A stretch of DNA of 64,000 nt from Aestuariirhabdus litorea (GCF_003864255.1 NZ_QWEZ01000001.1:1488001-1552000); one strand, 5' to 3'. Positions 8,435 to 17,538 are shown, counted from the stretch's first letter. Made by a program: numbers and translations. Notes: generated by a model not told the origin, from the sequence alone.

Positions 8435-8923
8435 TCCCCGAGGGTCAAGTACCTCAAGCGGAAGCAGTGGCGAGGACTTGATCTGGCACAGCTGTATATT
8501 CGAGCGGATGGAGGCCACCCCGGGCATTTTCATCAACTGATCAGTAATAAAACTGGAAAACGCCTGCAGGTTACGGGCAACCACCCTGAGCTCATAATCC
8601 CCCTCCCCGGTTACCAGCAGGCACTCGGTGATCTCTGGCCTCTGCCTGACCGCCTCCTCGAAGGCCGCAGTGATGTTGTCACGATGCTTCTCGAGATTGA
8701 TATTGATGAGCGCGACTACATCCAGCCCCAGAAGGGGCGCATTCACCTGTGCATGGTAGCCGGTGATTACCCCCTCCTCCTCCAACCGCTGCAAGCGCCT
8801 GGCACATTGTGACGGAGAGAGGCTTACCCGCTCCGAGAGGGTGACATGGGAGAGCCTCGCATCGCGCTGCAGCTCGTGAATAATTCGAAGATCGTAGCGA
8901 TCCAGCACCCTCTGCTCTGCCAT
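8396..8923 (-). CDS. Lrp/AsnC family transcriptional regulator
   Basis: 175 residues: an N-terminal winged HTH (LDRYDLRIIHELQRDARLS...LSPSQCARRLQRLEEEGVITGY, about 7-52) and a C-terminal RAM/AsnC effector domain (about 65-155, with TGEGDYELRVVARN). Such regulators bind DNA as octamers or dimers and sense amino acids. It is divergent from the ThDP-dependent decarboxylase across a 158-bp gap containing a palindrome, so it likely controls that gene and senses an aromatic or branched amino acid or its 2-oxoacid. The extra C-terminal 20 residues beyond the RAM domain are not recognised. Confidence 0.9.
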   Translation of the reverse strand: MAEQRVLDRYDLRIIHELQRDARLSHVTLSERVSLSPSQCARRLQRLEEEGVITGYHAQVNAPLLGLDVVALININLEKHRDNITAAFEEAVRQRPEITECLLVTGEGDYELRVVARNLQAFSSFITDQLMKMPGVASIRSNIQLCQIKSSPLLPLEVLDPRGSVRTTVEVSGRH

Positions 8924-8945
8924 AGAATCTACCTTAAACGCTCAT

Positions 8946-8966
8946 ATATGCATGATTCACGCATAT
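8946..8966. promoter_or_regulatory. palindrome in the Lrp / decarboxylase divergent promoter
   Basis: ATATGC (8946-8951) and GCATAT (8961-8966) form an inverted repeat with a 9-bp spacer in an otherwise AT-rich stretch, 22 bp upstream of the Lrp-type start codon. The two-turn spacing suits a dimeric Lrp-family binding site controlling both divergent genes; the sequence does not prove it. Confidence 0.4.
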
Positions 8967-9081
8967 TAATGGAGATGAATACAACTTTAATGCACAGGAT
9001 AGAGAATTACCCCTGCAGAACGCAAGGATACCGCAACCCCGTTTGGCTACCATGGGAGGATTCCCGATTAAGGAGATAGCG

Positions 9082-10710
9082 ATGACGACAATGGCAGAAT
9101 CCCTTCTCAGAGGGTTAAAAGCAAACGGGGCCCGCCAGCTGTTTGGTATTCCAGGTGATTTCGCCCTTCCCTTTTTCAAGGTGATTGAGCAATCCGGGAT
9201 CCTCCCCCTTTTCACCCTGAGCCACGAGCCGGGAGTGGGCTTTGCCGCCGATGCCGCCGCTCGCAGTGGCGATGGCATCGGCGTGGCCGTGGTGACCTAT
9301 GGGGCCGGTGCCTTTAACATGGTGAACCCCGTGGCCTGCGCCTACGCCGAGAAATCGCCGCTGGTGGTTATCTCCGGTGCGCCGGGGGTAGCCGAAGGCC
9401 AGGACGGTTTGCTCCTGCACCACCAGGCTAAAACCCTCAGTTCCCAGCAGGAAATGTTCAAGGAGATCACCTGCGACCAGGCGATTCTGACCGACCCCCG
9501 AACGGCACACGCCGACATTGCACGGGTTCTGCAAAGCTGCCGGGAGCAATCGCGCCCCGTTTACATCGAGTTCCCGCGAGACCTTGTCGACGCGCCCTGC
9601 GAAGAGGTCCCCCTCCTGCAGCAAACCCCCGGCAACCCTGAGGCGGTAACCGCCTGTGCCCAGGAGGTGTTGCAGCGTATCGCCGCCGCTAACGCCCCCC
9701 TGATCCTGGCCGGGGTTGAGGTTCGCCGCTACGGGCTGGAGGCCAAAGTGGCCGAACTGTCGAGGCGGTTGCGGCTTCCGGTCGCCACCACCTTTATGGG
9801 GCGTGGCCTGTTCTCCAATACACCCTGTGAGCTGATTGGCTCCTACATTGGCATAGCTGGTGACCCTGAGGTAAGCCGGTCAGTCGAAGAGTCCGACCAG
9901 TTATTGATGCTGGGAGTCATTCTGTGCGACACCAACTTCGGAGTCTCAAGCAAACGCCTTGATATCCGTAACACCGTCAACGCCTCCGATCGGCAGGTTA
10001 AGGTGGGCTATCACCAATATCCGCAGATTCCCCTGAGCGAACTGGTTGACCAGCTACTGGTCGAAACCGCCAGTGTGGCTGAACACCGCCCGGCGACCCC
10101 TCCGGACTACCCCCGTGACCTTTGCGCCGATAACGCGCCCATCCAGCCAACCGACATCGCCCGTGCCGTTAATGACCTCTTCGCGCAACGGGGCCCGATG
10201 CCGATCGCCTCAGACATGGGCGACTGCCTCTTCACCGCGATGGATATGGAGAACACCCACCTCGTGGCTCCCGGTTATTACGCTACCATGGGCTTCGGGG
10301 TGCCGGCAGGAATCGGCCTGCAAGCCGAGCTCGGACAGCGCCCCATCATCCTCGTGGGGGACGGAGCATTCCAGATGACCGGCTGGGAGCTGGGCAACTG
10401 CCGACGCTACGGCCTGGACCCCATTGTCCTGCTCTTCAACAACTGCTGTTGGGGGATGCTCGCCACCTTCCAGCCCGAGACCCACTTCAACACCCTGGAC
10501 GACTGGCAGTTTGCGAGTATGGCGAGCGCTATGGGCGGGGATGGCACCCGGGTTAGCACACGGGCAGAGCTGGAGCATGCGCTAAAGAAAGCGGTGGAGA
10601 CGACCGACCGCTTCCAGCTGATTGAGATCATGATGACGCCCGAAGCTCGCTCCTCGACCCTGCAACATTTCGTCGACGCCCACAAAAAACGCTCAGGCAT
10701 GGGTCAATAA
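9082..10710 (+). CDS. ThDP-dependent 2-oxoacid decarboxylase (phenylpyruvate / indolepyruvate type)
   Basis: 542 residues from ATG 9082, chosen over the in-frame ATG at 9043 because AAGGAG lies 6 bp before it. The three-domain ThDP enzyme layout is clear: an N-terminal Pyr domain with the catalytic Glu in LSHEPGVGFAADAAAR (about residue 49), a central domain, and a C-terminal PP domain with the GDG...NN motif (GDGAFQMTGWELGN at about 426 to NN at about 453). It resembles phenylpyruvate/indole-3-pyruvate decarboxylases, which turn aromatic 2-oxoacids into aldehydes in an Ehrlich-type pathway. The divergent Lrp-type regulator matches the arrangement known for Azospirillum ipdC (recalled). Exact substrate is not certain. 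Confidence 0.82.
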   Translation: MTTMAESLLRGLKANGARQLFGIPGDFALPFFKVIEQSGILPLFTLSHEPGVGFAADAAARSGDGIGVAVVTYGAGAFNMVNPVACAYAEKSPLVVISGAPGVAEGQDGLLLHHQAKTLSSQQEMFKEITCDQAILTDPRTAHADIARVLQSCREQSRPVYIEFPRDLVDAPCEEVPLLQQTPGNPEAVTACAQEVLQRIAAANAPLILAGVEVRRYGLEAKVAELSRRLRLPVATTFMGRGLFSNTPCELIGSYIGIAGDPEVSRSVEESDQLLMLGVILCDTNFGVSSKRLDIRNTVNASDRQVKVGYHQYPQIPLSELVDQLLVETASVAEHRPATPPDYPRDLCADNAPIQPTDIARAVNDLFAQRGPMPIASDMGDCLFTAMDMENTHLVAPGYYATMGFGVPAGIGLQAELGQRPIILVGDGAFQMTGWELGNCRRYGLDPIVLLFNNCCWGMLATFQPETHFNTLDDWQFASMASAMGGDGTRVSTRAELEHALKKAVETTDRFQLIEIMMTPEARSSTLQHFVDAHKKRSGMGQ

Positions 10711-10741
10711 ACAAAGGAAGACTGAGGGGTAAGGCAAGCGG

Positions 10742-10770
10742 TTACCCTGAACCGCTTTGCCACGTATAAT
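10742..10770 (+). promoter_or_regulatory. putative sigma-70 promoter for dusA
   Basis: A perfect TATAAT at 10765-10770 lies 17 bp after a weak -35 TTACCC (10742-10747). The predicted transcription start is about 30 bp before the dusA GTG codon. Confidence 0.5.
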
Positions 10771-10805
10771 GGCGCGCCCTACCCCAGTGACAAGGCCCCT
10801 GTACC

Positions 10806-11786
10806 GTGACCGCTCTCGATCGCACCTTCTCAGTCGCCCCCATGATGGACTGGACCGACCGGCACCAGCGTTACTTCCTGCGACTGATCAGCCAACACTG
10901 CCTGCTGTACACCGAGATGGTCACCACCGGCGCCTTGATCCACGGCGACCGTGAGCGTTTCCTGCGCTTCAATGCAGAGGAGCATCCTGTGGCGATCCAG
11001 CTGGGGGGAAGCGATCCCGCCGACCTGGCCCTCTGTGCCCGCTACGCGGAAGAGCACGGCTACGATGAGGTGAACCTCAATGTGGGTTGCCCCAGTGACC
11101 GGGTCCAGAACGGCCGTATCGGCGCCTGCCTGATGGCCGAACCCAAGACCGTAGCGGACTGCATCAAAGCGATGCAGGATCGAGTATCCATTCCGGTGAC
11201 GGTCAAGCACCGAATCGGTATCAATGGGCGGGAGTCTTTTGAGGAGCTGACTGATTTTGTTGGCACCCTTGCCGACACTGGCTGCTCCACCTTCATTGTG
11301 CATGCTCGCATCGCCATTCTGGAGGGGCTCAGCCCCAAGCAGAACCGTGAGATCCCCCCCCTTAAATACGACTGGGTGTATCGCCTGAAAACACTGTTTC
11401 CCCAGCTTGAGATCATCATCAATGGAGGCATTACCAGCCTCGAGCAGTGCCAGCAACACCTTGAAGCAGTTGATGGAGTCATGGTCGGTCGGGAAGCCTA
11501 CCACCACCCCTACCTGCTGGCCGGGGTGGATCGTCTTTTTTATGGCAGCTCAACCACCGCCCCCTCTCGCCACCAGGTCATAGAGCTGATGACCCCCTAC
11601 ATCGAGCAGCAGTTGGCAAATGGCGTGGCCCTGCAACACATCACCCGCCATATTCTGGGGCTCTTCCACCTGCAGCCGGGCGCCAAGCGATTCCGCCGCC
11701 ATCTCAGTGAAAATGCCTGGAAGGCCGGAGCCGGATTAGAGACCCTGATGGAGGCCGTATCCCTCTGCCCCGAAGGCTCCGGGTAA
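10806..11786 (+). CDS. dusA: tRNA-dihydrouridine(20/20a) synthase DusA
   Basis: 326 residues from a GTG start (10806). An FMN enzyme of the TIM-barrel Dus family that reduces U20/U20a in the tRNA D-loop with NADPH. Visible are the N-terminal VAPMMDWTDRHQR FMN motif (10-22), NVGCPSDRVQNGRIGACLM (92-110) with C108 in the catalytic GAC position, the KHRIG FMN/tRNA-binding motif, and INGGI. The TDRHQRY and GCPSDRVQNG segments are typical of DusA rather than DusB or DusC. Followed by tal 63 bp downstream on the same strand. Confidence 0.94.
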   Translation: MTALDRTFSVAPMMDWTDRHQRYFLRLISQHCLLYTEMVTTGALIHGDRERFLRFNAEEHPVAIQLGGSDPADLALCARYAEEHGYDEVNLNVGCPSDRVQNGRIGACLMAEPKTVADCIKAMQDRVSIPVTVKHRIGINGRESFEELTDFVGTLADTGCSTFIVHARIAILEGLSPKQNREIPPLKYDWVYRLKTLFPQLEIIINGGITSLEQCQQHLEAVDGVMVGREAYHHPYLLAGVDRLFYGSSTTAPSRHQVIELMTPYIEQQLANGVALQHITRHILGLFHLQPGAKRFRRHLSENAWKAGAGLETLMEAVSLCPEGSG

Positions 11787-11849
11787 GGGCACCAGGCGTT
11801 CTCCCCCCCGCTCAGGGGTGGTACACTCAATGGCCACATTGGAGGAACC

Positions 11850-12812
11850 ATGCCGCAACTCAGCCAACTCGACCAGCTTAGGGAACTGACCACCGTCGTC
11901 GCCGACACCGGCGATATCGAAGCCATTAAGCGCTACCAGCCGGTGGATGCGACCACCAACCCCTCGTTACTGCTTAAAGCCGCACAGATGGAGCAGTATG
12001 GCCCCCTACTGCGCAGTGCCAAGCAGTGGGCCGCCAGCCAGGAGGGCAGTGACGCTGAGATTCTCGGTTACTGCGTGGACAAGTTCGCGGTTGAGATTGG
12101 ACGCGAAATCCTGCAGGTCATCCCCGGTCGCATCTCCACCGAGGTGGATGCACGACTCTCCTTCAATACCCGGGCCACCGTCGAGCGTGCCCAGCGGCTG
12201 ATCGACCTCTACCAACAGGCCGACATACCCGCCGAACGGGTTTTGATTAAAATTGCATCGACCTGGGAAGGGGTGCGGGCCGCCGAACAGCTGGAGCGTT
12301 CGGGGATCAATTGCAACCTCACCCTGCTGTTCGGCTTCGGACAGGCCCAGGCCTGCGCCGATGCCGGCGTACACCTCATATCTCCCTTCGTCGGCCGCAT
12401 TCTCGACTGGCACAAGGCCAATAGCGGGCGGGACAGCTACCCCGCCCATGAGGACCCCGGCGTACTGTCGGTCGCTCGAATTTTTAATTACTACAAGGCT
12501 CAGGGTTACAAGACCGTAGTCATGGGGGCCAGCTTCCGCAATATCGACGAAATCCGCCACCTCGCCGGTTGTGATCGTCTCACCATCAGCCCTGCCCTGC
12601 TCGACGAGCTGGGCGCCTCCAGCGACCCCCTTCCCCGCAAGCTCTTTGCCGACAACCCGGTCAACGATGATCCAAGGCAGAGCCCAACGGAGCAGGATTT
12701 CCGCTGGACCCTCAACGAGGATGCGATGGCGACTGAGAAACTGGCGGAGGGAATCCGTAACTTTGCCGCCGACCAGAACAAGCTCGAAGCCATGCTGAAG
12801 GCGATGGGGTAA
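11850..12812 (+). CDS. tal: transaldolase
   Basis: 320 residues, close to E. coli TalB in length. Transfers a dihydroxyacetone unit between sedoheptulose 7-phosphate and glyceraldehyde 3-phosphate in the non-oxidative pentose phosphate pathway; cytosolic. The Schiff-base lysine is K134 in [10 protein letters not shown], and the N-terminal DATTNPSL motif (33-40) carries the catalytic Asp. A good ribosome site (GGAGGA) precedes ATG 11850. The TerB-like gene begins only 6 bp after the stop, so these are co-transcribed. Confidence 0.95.
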   Translation: MPQLSQLDQLRELTTVVADTGDIEAIKRYQPVDATTNPSLLLKAAQMEQYGPLLRSAKQWAASQEGSDAEILGYCVDKFAVEIGREILQVIPGRISTEVDARLSFNTRATVERAQRLIDLYQQADIPAERVLIKIASTWEGVRAAEQLERSGINCNLTLLFGFGQAQACADAGVHLISPFVGRILDWHKANSGRDSYPAHEDPGVLSVARIFNYYKAQGYKTVVMGASFRNIDEIRHLAGCDRLTISPALLDELGASSDPLPRKLFADNPVNDDPRQSPTEQDFRWTLNEDAMATEKLAEGIRNFAADQNKLEAMLKAMG

Positions 12813-12818
12813 TTAGTC

Positions 12819-13271
12819 GTGCTGCAATCGCTGAAACAGTTTTTTGAGCAGCTGCAGGAGGCCCCACAGGCAGCTGAGTACAAACATAACCTGGAGCTGG
12901 CCTGTGCCGTACTCCTGATGGAGATCAGCAAGGCCGATGCCGAGACCAGCAGCGAAGAGCTTGAGCAGATACGCTCCATCGTAAATCGGCTGGGGGTGAC
13001 GACCGAGGAGATAGACAGCCTGCTGGCGATGGCGCAAGCTCAATCCGCCGAGGTCACCTCCCTCCACCCCTTCGTCAAGCTGGTAAACGACCAGCTCGAG
13101 TATTCGCAGAAGGTGGCCCTGGTCAGGTCGATGTGGCAGGTAGCCTATACCGACGACCAGCTGGATAAATACGAGGAGTACCAGATCCGTAAACTGGCGG
13201 ACCTACTCTATGTCGCCCACAGTGATTTTATTCGGACCAAAATTGAGGTGCTTGAGGCGCGACAGCCCTAG
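12819..13271 (+). CDS. TerB-family (tellurite-resistance-like) protein
   Basis: 150 residues from a GTG start 6 bp after tal. All-helical TerB-like fold with the acidic, paired Glu/Asp pattern of the family (LLMEISKADAETSSEELEQIRSIVNRLG near 30-60 and VAYTDDQLDKYEEYQIRKLADLL near 108-130). TerB-like proteins bind divalent metal and serve in membrane-associated stress complexes; this one is stand-alone without other ter genes, so tellurite resistance should not be assumed. It converges with the STAS gene over an 18-bp gap. Confidence 0.8.
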   Translation: MLQSLKQFFEQLQEAPQAAEYKHNLELACAVLLMEISKADAETSSEELEQIRSIVNRLGVTTEEIDSLLAMAQAQSAEVTSLHPFVKLVNDQLEYSQKVALVRSMWQVAYTDDQLDKYEEYQIRKLADLLYVAHSDFIRTKIEVLEARQP

Positions 13272-13286
13272 GGCGCTTGCCGCCCT
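13270..13286. terminator. short hairpin between convergent genes
   Basis: AGGGCG and CGCCCT pair around a 5-base loop exactly between the TerB-like stop and the STAS-gene stop. There is no strong T-run, so termination efficiency is doubtful. Confidence 0.35.
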
Positions 13287-13289
13287 AAC

Positions 13290-13772
13290 CTATTTGCTTT
13301 CCAGGTTTTTTACCAACTCACTAAAGGCTTCACGGTTACGCTCGTTAAGATCCATCAGGGTACGATGGGCGTTCAGCACATGCCCCTTAACCACCTGCTC
13401 GGAGCAGGTCTCGCACACAATCTCCTTCAGGGGTACCGCTTCAAATTCAGCCGTTTCCAGCAGGTTGAAGACCCTGTCAAACCCCATACTCAAAAGAATA
13501 CGGGTAATATCGGGATTCGTGGAGACAATGGTGGGCACATACTCAAAGCGCTTTTTGGCCTGTACCGCCAGCTTGGCCAGCATACCCAGCGACGTGCTAT
13601 CGATACCCTCGGTCTGGGTAAGGTCAATAAGCACCGAGTGAAAACCCGGATCCTTAAACATTTTATCAAGAAACTGATCAAGCGAATTACAGAGTGTGAG
13701 GCGCACATCACCGGTAAATTTTAACCGGTAGTCACCATGCTCACCCGCTGCTTGAATTTTGCCTGCATTCAT
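13290..13772 (-). CDS. STAS-domain anti-sigma factor antagonist (RssC-like)
   Basis: 160 residues with a STAS fold at about 10-115; the phosphorylatable-serine region is in IDLTQTEGIDSTSLGMLAKLA (49-69). A C-terminal extension with a CETC motif (CETCSEQVVKGH) is unusual. Such proteins switch partner proteins by phosphorylation. The ATG overlaps the stop of the upstream response regulator-phosphatase by 1 bp (TAATG), which strongly argues that the PP2C domain of that protein dephosphorylates this one. The same pair is known as rssB-rssC in Pseudomonas (recalled). Confidence 0.82.
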   Translation of the reverse strand: MNAGKIQAAGEHGDYRLKFTGDVRLTLCNSLDQFLDKMFKDPGFHSVLIDLTQTEGIDSTSLGMLAKLAVQAKKRFEYVPTIVSTNPDITRILLSMGFDRVFNLLETAEFEAVPLKEIVCETCSEQVVKGHVLNAHRTLMDLNERNREAFSELVKNLESK

Positions 13773-14950
13773 TAGTGGTTCCTGCTTAACACCAATACCG
13801 CAATATCATCGGGCGATTCCGTCAACGTATCCAACCCGAAGGCCGCCTTAATAGACTCTACATCCTTACTCTTTTGGATCACAGAGAGCAGCTGCGATTC
13901 CTTATCTGAGAGTCTTTTTTGGGGCAAAAGATCCAAAATACCATCGGAAAAAGCGACCAGGCTGAAGGTGTCGGGAAGACTGATCTGATGATCATCATAC
14001 TCGGCATGGTCAAAAATTCCGACCGGAAATCCACCACCCTCGAGAAACTCCGCCTTGTCACCACTGACCATGACCGGCAGCGGAAAGTGCCCACCAACCG
14101 AATAAGTGAGGGTATTGCGCCGGGTATCGATAACCCCGCCAAACATGGTGACGTGCTTGCCCAGATCCGTGTTGAGCAACCCGCGGTTCAGGTAAGCAAG
14201 AATCTCCGACGGATAGACCGGCTGGCTGGCACCCCGATCGCGATATTCCCGCCGCAACCGGAAAGTCATGTGCTTGAGCAGAATGGTGACAAAGGCCGAA
14301 GAGGCGCCATGCCCTGACACATCGGCGAGATAAAACCCGAAACTGTGGTCATTAAGGGGGATGAGATCGACGAAATCCCCACTGAGGTAGAGCGAGGGGC
14401 AGATGTGGTATTCGAAACGAAAGTCTGCAACGGTCTGGGGAGACTCCGGCAACAGCTTCTGCTGCACCTGCCGACCGGCACGCTGGTCTTCCTGCAGCTC
14501 TGCCAGGCTGGCCTGCAGGCTCTTGATCGCTGTTTCAAGGTTTTCCCGGTAAGACTGGTTATCCCGCTCCAGCTGGAGCTGCTGCAAGGCCCTCATCACC
14601 GAATGCTCAAGCACTTCGAGATCGACAATAGGCTTGATCAGGTAGTCACTGGCACCCAGGCGTAAGGCCTCAACAACATCGCTCATCACCCCCGCCCCGG
14701 AAACCACAATCACCGGGGTGTGGGGGGCAATATCCCGGATTGAGCGAAGAACAGAGAGGCCGTCCATGCGCGGCATCCTGAGATCGCAGATCACCACATC
14801 CGGCTGCTCTTTCTTGATCAGCTCCAGACCGGAAAATCCATTTTCCGCCTGAAAGATAGTGAAACCGCTGTCTTCGAGATAGGCCGCCACACTTTCTCGT
14901 ACGGGGGCCTCATCATCAATTACCAGCAGACTTTTACCTGCAGGAGCCAT
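13772..14950 (-). CDS. rssB: response regulator with PP2C/SpoIIE phosphatase output (RssB-like)
   Basis: 392 residues. A CheY-like receiver at about 7-120 has the phospho-acceptor D56 (VICDLRMPRMD), the acidic pair D12/D13, and the conserved Lys in YLIKP. A coiled linker (about 130-170) leads to a PP2C-type SpoIIE phosphatase domain with metal-binding Asp residues in SGDFVDLIP and YLADVSGHG. It is a cytosolic two-component effector whose phosphatase probably targets the coupled STAS protein. No cognate kinase is in the window. Divergent from the PilZ gene over 307 bp. Confidence 0.88.
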   Translation of the reverse strand: MAPAGKSLLVIDDEAPVRESVAAYLEDSGFTIFQAENGFSGLELIKKEQPDVVICDLRMPRMDGLSVLRSIRDIAPHTPVIVVSGAGVMSDVVEALRLGASDYLIKPIVDLEVLEHSVMRALQQLQLERDNQSYRENLETAIKSLQASLAELQEDQRAGRQVQQKLLPESPQTVADFRFEYHICPSLYLSGDFVDLIPLNDHSFGFYLADVSGHGASSAFVTILLKHMTFRLRREYRDRGASQPVYPSEILAYLNRGLLNTDLGKHVTMFGGVIDTRRNTLTYSVGGHFPLPVMVSGDKAEFLEGGGFPVGIFDHAEYDDHQISLPDTFSLVAFSDGILDLLPQKRLSDKESQLLSVIQKSKDVESIKAAFGLDTLTESPDDIAVLVLSRNH

Positions 14951-15257
14951 AGCCTTTAAAAGCCACCTCTAGTTTCGTCCAATGAGCGGGATACGTTGGA
15001 TATCTGTTAGGTATAGACCAAAGCAGCTGCCTGACGACAGCCTGCCTGGCCTGCCCGCAGGTATGGAAAATCCGAAGACCACCCTCAAGGTGGCACTATG
15101 GGGTTAAACCTTACTCCCTTATAGATTGTCTAGCAAGGGGGGCTGTAGTTTGAGAACAATTGCGCATAACCCCATATTTTGTCCCCTTTCTCATTGAAAT
15201 TACTATATGTGGGGGGTATAAAACCTATGACCATTATGACAAGTTAAGGGGGGAGCC
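14951..15257. other. 307-bp divergent intergenic region (rssB / PilZ)
   Basis: No gene is supported. It contains a small CCACC-CTCAA-GGTGG hairpin at 15079-15093 and, on the right, a strong sigma-70 promoter reading into the PilZ gene. The left side presumably holds the rssB promoter, but I see no convincing boxes. Confidence 0.6.
15194..15222 (+). promoter_or_regulatory. sigma-70 promoter for the PilZ gene
   Basis: TTGAAA (15194-15199), 17-bp spacer, TATAAA (15217-15222): five of six consensus bases in each box with ideal spacing. A 30-base leader with a strong AAGGGGGGAG ribosome site leads to ATG 15258. Confidence 0.7.
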
Positions 15258-15560
15258 ATGGCTATGTCGGATAGGCAGTACAGTGAAAAAAGGGATTTTA
15301 TGCGCATGCAGATCGATTCCACCGCCCAGGTCATTCGATCGAGCGGCGAGAGCCTGTCGGTGCGTTGCAGTAACTTGAGCAGCTCCGGGGTTCTGCTGGA
15401 GTCCCCACAGGCATTACCAGCCGGTGAACAGCTGATTATAACCATTCCATCCGAGAGACCCGAGTTTCCTGACTTCTGCGCAGAGGCCCGGGTAGTCCGT
15501 AGCAGCGAGGTGGTTGATGATCTTTGCCGTATCGCGCTGTCGATCGAACGCATTAAGTAG
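15258..15560 (+). CDS. PilZ-domain protein (c-di-GMP receptor candidate)
   Basis: 100 residues, a single PilZ domain. Both c-di-GMP-binding motifs are intact: RxxxR at R12-R16 (RDFMR) and (D/N)xSxxG at N39-L-S41-S-S-G44. Such stand-alone PilZ proteins transmit c-di-GMP levels to motility or surface functions; the partner is unknown. It has its own sigma-70 promoter and a strong downstream bidirectional terminator, so it is a monocistronic unit next to the RssB signalling pair. Confidence 0.88.
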   Translation: MAMSDRQYSEKRDFMRMQIDSTAQVIRSSGESLSVRCSNLSSSGVLLESPQALPAGEQLIITIPSERPEFPDFCAEARVVRSSEVVDDLCRIALSIERIK

Positions 15561-15570
15561 CTGAGCATCA

Positions 15571-15610
15571 AGCCAAAAAAAACCGATAGCGATATCGGTT
15601 TTTTTTGGCT
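15571..15610. terminator. bidirectional Rho-independent terminator (PilZ gene / mlaA)
   Basis: ACCGATA and TATCGGT pair around GCGA, flanked by an A-run on the left and a T-run on the right; the pairing extends outward through AGCC/GGCT. It sits between convergent genes and can stop transcription from both sides. Confidence 0.9.
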
Positions 15611-15625
15611 GAAGCGAACACAAAC

Positions 15626-16351
15626 CTAAAAGTCGTCCTCCACCCTTTCGCCGGTTATGTCGAAGCGCCGGCTCTGCAGGTAGGCGTCCCGGATAAAGCT
15701 GTACTTATCGCCGATAATCAGCTCCTCCGCCTTGAGGAGCGATGCTCTTTTTTCGACCGCAAGACCCGTCTGAAGCACAGCCCGTCGCTCCCACCCCTCG
15801 ACGTAGGTGACGGGCCACATCCGGTTTGACGGATAGATGGCCGCCGCATCCCGTAAGGTATGTGGCCCCAACAGGGGCACCATCAGGTAGGGCCCATCGC
15901 CTACCCCCCACTTACCCAGGGTAGTTCCCAGGCTGGTGGAGTCAGCTTCGATCCCAAAGGAGTCTGCCACATCCACCAGGCACACCATCCCTAAAGTGCA
16001 GTTGATGAGGAAACGGGCCAGTTGCTTCAGGCCACGGGACGGTTCTCCCTGGAGCATCAGGTTGACACCATCGGCGGGGGCAAAACTGGTGCCATAGAAG
16101 CTGGAAACCAGCCCCCTAAGCGGCTCAGGTACCGTAGACACATAACCTTCGGCTACGGGTTTAAGCAGATAGCGGTCCATCCCTTCATTGAACTGGAAAA
16201 TCTTCCGGTTCATAGGCTCCCAGGGGTCGGGATCAGTGAGCTCGTTGGCATAGACTCCGCTCCACCCGGTGAACAGGTAGCTCATTATCAGGAGGCAGCC
16301 AGCCCACCACCGCCGTTGGATTCCACGCACACCCCTTGCTATCACACCCAC
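15626..16351 (-). CDS. mlaA: MlaA (VacJ) family outer-membrane lipid asymmetry protein
   Basis: 241 residues. MlaA removes phospholipids from the outer leaflet of the outer membrane and passes them to MlaC. A signal peptide (about 1-35) ends near GVYA; no convincing lipobox cysteine is at the cleavage site, unlike E. coli MlaA, so the mature protein may not be lipidated. Family motifs present are DPWEPMNRKIFQFNEGMDRYLLKP, ARFLINCTLGMVCLVDVA, and LGKWGVGDGPYLMVPLLGPHTLRD. The rest of the mla pathway is not in this window. It ends at the shared terminator with the PilZ gene. Confidence 0.92.
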   Translation of the reverse strand: MGVIARGVRGIQRRWWAGCLLIMSYLFTGWSGVYANELTDPDPWEPMNRKIFQFNEGMDRYLLKPVAEGYVSTVPEPLRGLVSSFYGTSFAPADGVNLMLQGEPSRGLKQLARFLINCTLGMVCLVDVADSFGIEADSTSLGTTLGKWGVGDGPYLMVPLLGPHTLRDAAAIYPSNRMWPVTYVEGWERRAVLQTGLAVEKRASLLKAEELIIGDKYSFIRDAYLQSRRFDITGERVEDDF

Positions 16352-16416
16352 AAAACTGCCTGCCCTAGCCTCAGTCCACTTGTTGCCCCGCCAAAAGTCG
16401 GGGGCTCCCTCTCTGC

Positions 16417-17538
16417 CTAGATTTTTCGTACCACCACACTGCCAATCGAGTAGCCTGCACCAAAGGAGCAGATCACCCCGGTAGCACCCGACTCGATATC
16501 ATCCTGGTATTTGTGGAATGCGATGATCGATCCCGCCGAGCTGGTGTTGGCGTATTCATCCAAAATAATGGGCGCCTCTTCGGGAGCAGGGTCACGACCA
16601 AGCACTTTGCGCGCGACCAGGCTATTCATATTGATATTGGCCTGATGCAACCAGAGGCGCTTAAGCTCCTCTACTGAAACGCCCAACTCATCAATATGGT
16701 CAGTGATCTGCTGCGCCACCATCGGGCACACATCCTTGAAAACCTTGCGCCCATTCTGCACAAACAGCTTGTCCCGTGCACCGACACCGCGCTCATCGGC
16801 GCGGTTTAGAAAACCGAAGTTGTTACGAATATTGTTGGAGAACTGGGTTTGGAGCTTACACCCCAACACCTCAAACTGGTGATCCGAAACCGCCGTATCC
16901 TTGCGCTCAACCACCACGGCGGTTGCCACATCCCCGAAGATGAAATGGCTGTCTCGATCCGCAAAGTTGAGATGACCCGAGCAGATCTCAGGGTTGACCA
17001 TCAGCACCACGTTAGCAGAGCCACCTCGTAGTGCATCCACCGCAGCCTGCAGGCCAAAGGTGGCTGAAGAGCAGGCGACATTCATGTCATAGGCATACCC
17101 GCCAGCACCCAGTGCATTCTGGATTTCGATCGCCATCGCAGGATAGGCGCGCTGCATATTGGAGGCGGCACAAATCACCGCATCAACCTCAGCGGCGGTG
17201 CGGCCCGCTCGCCGGAGGGCCTCGTGGGCTGCAGCAACCGCCATTTCGGCCTGTACCGAAAGCTCCTCGTTGGAACGCTCAGGGAGGAAAGGAGTCATGC
17301 GATCAATATCCAGTATGCCGGATTTATCCATCACATAGCGGCTGCGAATTCCCGAGGCTTTCTCAATGAAAGGCGCACTGGACTCGGCCATAGGCTCCCG
17401 CTCGCCCGCTTCGATTTCGAGGCGATGCTGCTCGTTAAAGCGTTTGACGTATGCGTTGAAGGATTCAACCAGCTCTTCGTTGCTGATCGACGCTGACGGC
17501 GTATACAAGCCGGTACCGCTGATTACTACCTCTGTCAA
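16417..17538 (-). CDS. beta-ketoacyl-ACP synthase III-like thiolase-fold enzyme
   Basis: 373 residues from TTG 17538; an ATG-led frame extends to 17616 (399 residues), but only the TTG has a ribosome site (AAGGGG) and it gives the family-typical start [13 protein letters not shown]. It is a KAS III-like condensing enzyme: catalytic Cys in [10 protein letters not shown] (about 156), His in WLHQANIN (about 297) and Asn in [10 protein letters not shown] (about 330). It probably condenses an acyl-CoA with malonyl-ACP. It is divergent in detail from canonical FabH, so may be an accessory starter enzyme. It lies downstream of hrpA on the same strand (162 bp gap). Confidence 0.85.
   Translation of the reverse strand: MTEVVISGTGLYTPSASISNEELVESFNAYVKRFNEQHRLEIEAGEREPMAESSAPFIEKASGIRSRYVMDKSGILDIDRMTPFLPERSNEELSVQAEMAVAAAHEALRRAGRTAAEVDAVICAASNMQRAYPAMAIEIQNALGAGGYAYDMNVACSSATFGLQAAVDALRGGSANVVLMVNPEICSGHLNFADRDSHFIFGDVATAVVVERKDTAVSDHQFEVLGCKLQTQFSNNIRNNFGFLNRADERGVGARDKLFVQNGRKVFKDVCPMVAQQITDHIDELGVSVEELKRLWLHQANINMNSLVARKVLGRDPAPEEAPIILDEYANTSSAGSIIAFHKYQDDIESGATGVICSFGAGYSIGSVVVRKI

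Noticed and set aside
12819-13271. Calling the TerB-like gene a tellurite resistance determinant
   Set aside because: No other ter genes are present; TerB-like domains are widespread and do not by themselves give tellurite resistance.
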